Assembly (NCBI GenBank): GCA_011523005.1
Contig: WTHU01000027.1
Location: 1-39,367 of the forward strand
DNA length: 39,367 nucleotides
Source of the DNA: Acidimicrobiales bacterium
GTDB taxonomy: Bacteria > Actinomycetota > Acidimicrobiia > Acidimicrobiales > UBA8592
Reading direction: 5' to 3'
The translations under genes were made by a program, and so were the position numbers. Every line of letters begins with the position of its first letter. Within the stretch, counting starts at the first letter, position 1. Positions 36,765-39,367 of the stretch are shown one piece after another. The notes below the pieces were generated by a model. It saw only the letters and a program-made list of their open reading frames with translations. It did no database searches and was not told where the DNA came from.

Positions 36765-36782
36765 CCGGGGGTACGCCTCCGG
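36765..36782. promoter_or_regulatory. GC-rich hairpin (CCGGGGG-TACG-CCTCCGG) in the MFS / FAD-subunit intergenic region
   Basis: 7-bp stem with one G-T wobble and a TACG loop when read on the + strand; one A-C mismatch on the - strand. Function unknown. Confidence 0.3.
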
Positions 36783-36844
36783 TTGAGTTCAATTAAGCTG
36801 TCATTTAAATTTAGCCGTTAGTTCTTCAAGCGTCCAACGTTCGA

Positions 36845-38362
36845 TTAACTAATGAAACGTTTCCTTTTTCGGTAAAGCGAAACAGCTATGAGAAAACCGA
36901 TGCAGGCAGTGGCTCCACTGAAGACATGAGCCCATGCAAGTCCGCTACCGATGGCCTCTGTTGTATCTGATGCAACAGTAATATTGTCGCCGGATAATAC
37001 TTTTCTCACAGATTCCACGTCACCTGTTCTTGCTTTTACGACTGAGAGAAGGATCGCTCCCCCGATAGCAACTCCATAGGTAATTGCCAGGGTTCGTAGA
37101 AATTGATGTGCGCTATTGGTTCGGCCCATTTCCTCTGGCGTGCTTGATGATTGGAGAAGTGTGAGACCAGATGTGGAGATAAATCCAATGGAAGCGCCAA
37201 TCAAGAAATAAGCTCCAAAAAGCACTGCTAAAGCGTATGAAAATGATACTGATATACCTGCCAAGAGCACAGAGGGAATCATTAGGGTTGAACCTAGTAG
37301 GATCACGTCTTCTTCGCTTCTTCGTTTTAGAATCTTGCTGGTGGCAAATGCTGCAACAGTCCAGCCAACTGTTAGAAAAACTACTGAGAATGACGCAAAG
37401 GCTTCGGAACGCCCCCGTGTCGTTTGCATATAAAGTGGCAGGTAATTATCGGTTGCTAGTCCGGTAATTAAGGCAAGCGCAGATGCGGCATGGATTCGAC
37501 TTAATGGGAACTTTGTTATATGACGTTGTAGCAAAACAGGGTCGTTCTTTTCTCCTGAGTGACGCCAGTAAAGATAAATAAAGAAACCAGTTGCCATAAA
37601 AAGTATTGCTGATGGAATGGGTGATTTTGTTAGTTCACTGACAGCGATCAGGGAAGCGATAATGCATATGGAGAGCAATGTGATGCCAGTCAGGTCAAAA
37701 TTCAGCTTTTTCTCATCGCTGTTGTCGACGGCGTCTGGTAGGCGCTTCCAGCCCATAGCGAGTGCAAGCGCGGTTATTGGTAACTGAACTACAAATATGA
37801 GTCGCCATCCGCTCAATTCAAGAAGGGCTCCAGCAAGTACAGGACCACCCAACCCGAGAGTTCCCCACACCATTGAATTTGCCGCAAATGCGGTAGGTCG
37901 AAGTTTTTCGGGATATGCAAGACCTACTGATGCGAGCGCAACAGCTATCACTAGTCCCCCACCTATTCCTTGAAGTGATCTTGCCGCAATTAGCAACGTC
38001 ATAGATGGAGCTATGGCTGCTAGGGCACTTGTAAAGAGAAACCATAATCCTGTGATTTGAAAGGTTTTTCTTACTCCAATTGTGTCTATGATCGGTCCGG
38101 CAACTATCGCAGCGAGAGCGGATGTCGCTAGGTATGCAGTCAATACCCAAGGCGAAAGCGATACGTTTCCTAAGTCTTTTGCAATATTTGGAAGAGCTGC
38201 CACGATAGCCAATCCGTCAAAAGCAGCTACCGCTACGACGGTGAGGTTCGCAAGAGTTATAGGTAAGTAGCTACCTGCCCAAATACTATTTTCTTTGTTT
38301 CGTTTAGGAGACGATGTGCCCACCGATGAAGGGTATCCCGCCTTAGTGCCTTCATAGTGCAT
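36845..38362 (-). CDS. MFS transporter, DHA2 (EmrB/QacA-like) multidrug family
   Basis: Many TM segments; LTVVAVAAFDGLAIVAALPNIAKDLG, SPWVLTAYLATSALAAIVAGPIIDTIGVRK, ARSLQGIGGGLVIAVALASVG. The start is probably at MHYEGTKAG (38362) rather than the ORF maximum at 38431. Confidence 0.9.
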   Translation of the reverse strand: MHYEGTKAGYPSSVGTSSPKRNKENSIWAGSYLPITLANLTVVAVAAFDGLAIVAALPNIAKDLGNVSLSPWVLTAYLATSALAAIVAGPIIDTIGVRKTFQITGLWFLFTSALAAIAPSMTLLIAARSLQGIGGGLVIAVALASVGLAYPEKLRPTAFAANSMVWGTLGLGGPVLAGALLELSGWRLIFVVQLPITALALAMGWKRLPDAVDNSDEKKLNFDLTGITLLSICIIASLIAVSELTKSPIPSAILFMATGFFIYLYWRHSGEKNDPVLLQRHITKFPLSRIHAASALALITGLATDNYLPLYMQTTRGRSEAFASFSVVFLTVGWTVAAFATSKILKRRSEEDVILLGSTLMIPSVLLAGISVSFSYALAVLFGAYFLIGASIGFISTSGLTLLQSSSTPEEMGRTNSAHQFLRTLAITYGVAIGGAILLSVVKARTGDVESVRKVLSGDNITVASDTTEAIGSGLAWAHVFSGATACIGFLIAVSLYRKRKRFIS

Positions 38363-38395
38363 GATTGTTAAATTTGCCACCGCAAAGGAGCTACG

Positions 38396-38965
38396 ATGGG
38401 AATGATGCGTAGTCGCCGAGGAAATCGCCAAAGATACATTCGATGGATTGCAGTTTTTTTAGTTTTTGCTGTTGCTCTTCCTTTTGCTGTTGTTGTTTTA
38501 TCTCAACCTGGAGATGAAGAAACTAACTCAACTATTGAGCCTCCAACGCAGCCCACAGAAAAACCTATTCCTGTGAACTCTCAGGATGAATCAGTTGACG
38601 TGCAACCTACAACATTGCCGTTCGTCATTGAGCAAGCTCCAAATAATAAAGCACCTCAGATCACCCTTGATGGTCCAGATTGCGTAGATCCATTGAGTGA
38701 AAGCAATCTCGTTACAATAGCTATTTCTGTCAATGACGTTGACGATACATCTGTGGTACTTGACTTGTCTGCTTTAGTCGGAGAAGAAAATATTGATTTA
38801 ACTTCGTCCATTAACGAAGGGCCTGAATTGGGTGTTCCCGGAATAGCTTCTGCTACCTTTCCCATTCCTCCTACCGAAGAGTCATATTTACTATTGATCT
38901 CCCATGCAGCTGATGCTGATGGGGCTAAATCTGAAGCAGCTTTAGTTATCCCTTTCAGGTGCTAA
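38396..38965 (+). CDS. membrane-anchored or secreted hypothetical protein
   Basis: N-terminal Arg-rich stretch plus hydrophobic segment WIAVFLVFAVALPFAVVVLS, then a Pro/Thr-rich linker and a beta-rich C-terminal domain with two Cys. Confidence 0.6.
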   Translation: MGMMRSRRGNRQRYIRWIAVFLVFAVALPFAVVVLSQPGDEETNSTIEPPTQPTEKPIPVNSQDESVDVQPTTLPFVIEQAPNNKAPQITLDGPDCVDPLSESNLVTIAISVNDVDDTSVVLDLSALVGEENIDLTSSINEGPELGVPGIASATFPIPPTEESYLLLISHAADADGAKSEAALVIPFRC

Positions 38966-39364
38966 TCATCGAGCTTCCGGTGTAGATTCACCTGTTCCTT
39001 CTAGGTTTATCAGACCGACTGGTGCTGGTGTGGAGAATCGTTTGAGCCCAAATGGTGCTTTGGCAACGAGGCGACAATATGGATGGATAGTTGGAGCTTC
39101 GTTATCTGAGCCGTTCTCTGTAGTTAGTTCTGATATTTCAACCCATTCTCCGTTGACTTCAAATTCGATTGTAAAGGACGTACCAAGCGGTTTTTTGGCT
39201 TTGATAGACCAAATAATTTCTGAGACTATTCCATTTATACTCACCACGCTTGGTAGATTTCCAAGTTGTAAATCGTGGCTGGGTAGATCTGTATCCGTAA
39301 GGTATGAGCTTGAGCTAGTTCCGTGTTCAAGTTTTCCGTCATCAACACGTATGGTGAATTTCAC
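38966..39364 (-). CDS. hypothetical protein, possibly continuing beyond the window edge
   Basis: 132-aa ORF convergent with 38396..38965; beta-rich, no recognised family. The upstream frame is open to the window end. Confidence 0.5.
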   Translation of the reverse strand: MKFTIRVDDGKLEHGTSSSSYLTDTDLPSHDLQLGNLPSVVSINGIVSEIIWSIKAKKPLGTSFTIEFEVNGEWVEISELTTENGSDNEAPTIHPYCRLVAKAPFGLKRFSTPAPVGLINLEGTGESTPEAR

Positions 39365-39367
39365 TTC

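Noticed and set aside
1-39367. CRISPR arrays, tRNA/rRNA genes, transposases or phage genes
   Set aside because: No spaced direct repeats, tRNA-like cloverleafs or recombinase/transposase translations were recognised by eye; a dedicated scan (tRNAscan, CRISPR finder) was not possible.

Overview
The window looks actinobacterial, probably a moderate-GC Acidimicrobiia-like lineage. The inference rests on a mycothiol-type Mca amidase, a CofC/FbiD F420 enzyme and many LLM/F420-type oxidoreductases. No database search was run.

Left part (1-11.7 kb): housekeeping and mixed metabolism. Genes are a 3-hydroxyacyl-CoA dehydrogenase fragment, SCP2, Mca, an SDR, a thioesterase, dodecin, an Nfu_N-like protein, rnhB, a GH15-like orphan, gpsA, cofC/fbiD, a PIG-L deacetylase, a DUF1015+SerA pair and a phosphoribosyltransferase.

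Middle part (11.8-36.7 kb): a large N-heterocycle (purine/hydantoin/ureide) catabolic island made of two tightly packed convergent gene runs. It has three molybdenum-hydroxylase systems of different architecture. It also has SsnA, 8-oxoguanine-deaminase-like and a third amidohydrolase, D-hydantoinase/dihydropyrimidinase, D-carbamoylase, an allantoate/L-carbamoyl amidohydrolase, an amidase, creatininase, two LLM enzymes, XdhC, and the selenium-dependent Mo-hydroxylase accessory proteins YqeB and YqeC.

Right end: an MFS transporter and two hypothetical proteins.

Main findings: (1) the island resembles a selenium-dependent Mo-hydroxylase/purine pathway in an actinobacterial F420 context; (2) one XDH-like protein has an N-terminal ferredoxin domain with essentially all [2Fe-2S] cysteines replaced; (3) an SsnA homologue lacks its N-terminal beta-domain; (4) the Mca gene carries an in-frame TAG exactly where Gln is conserved, followed by a hairpin and an intact continuing frame that reaches an ATGA overlap with the next gene; (5) a small plus-strand ORF is missing from the supplied ORF track.
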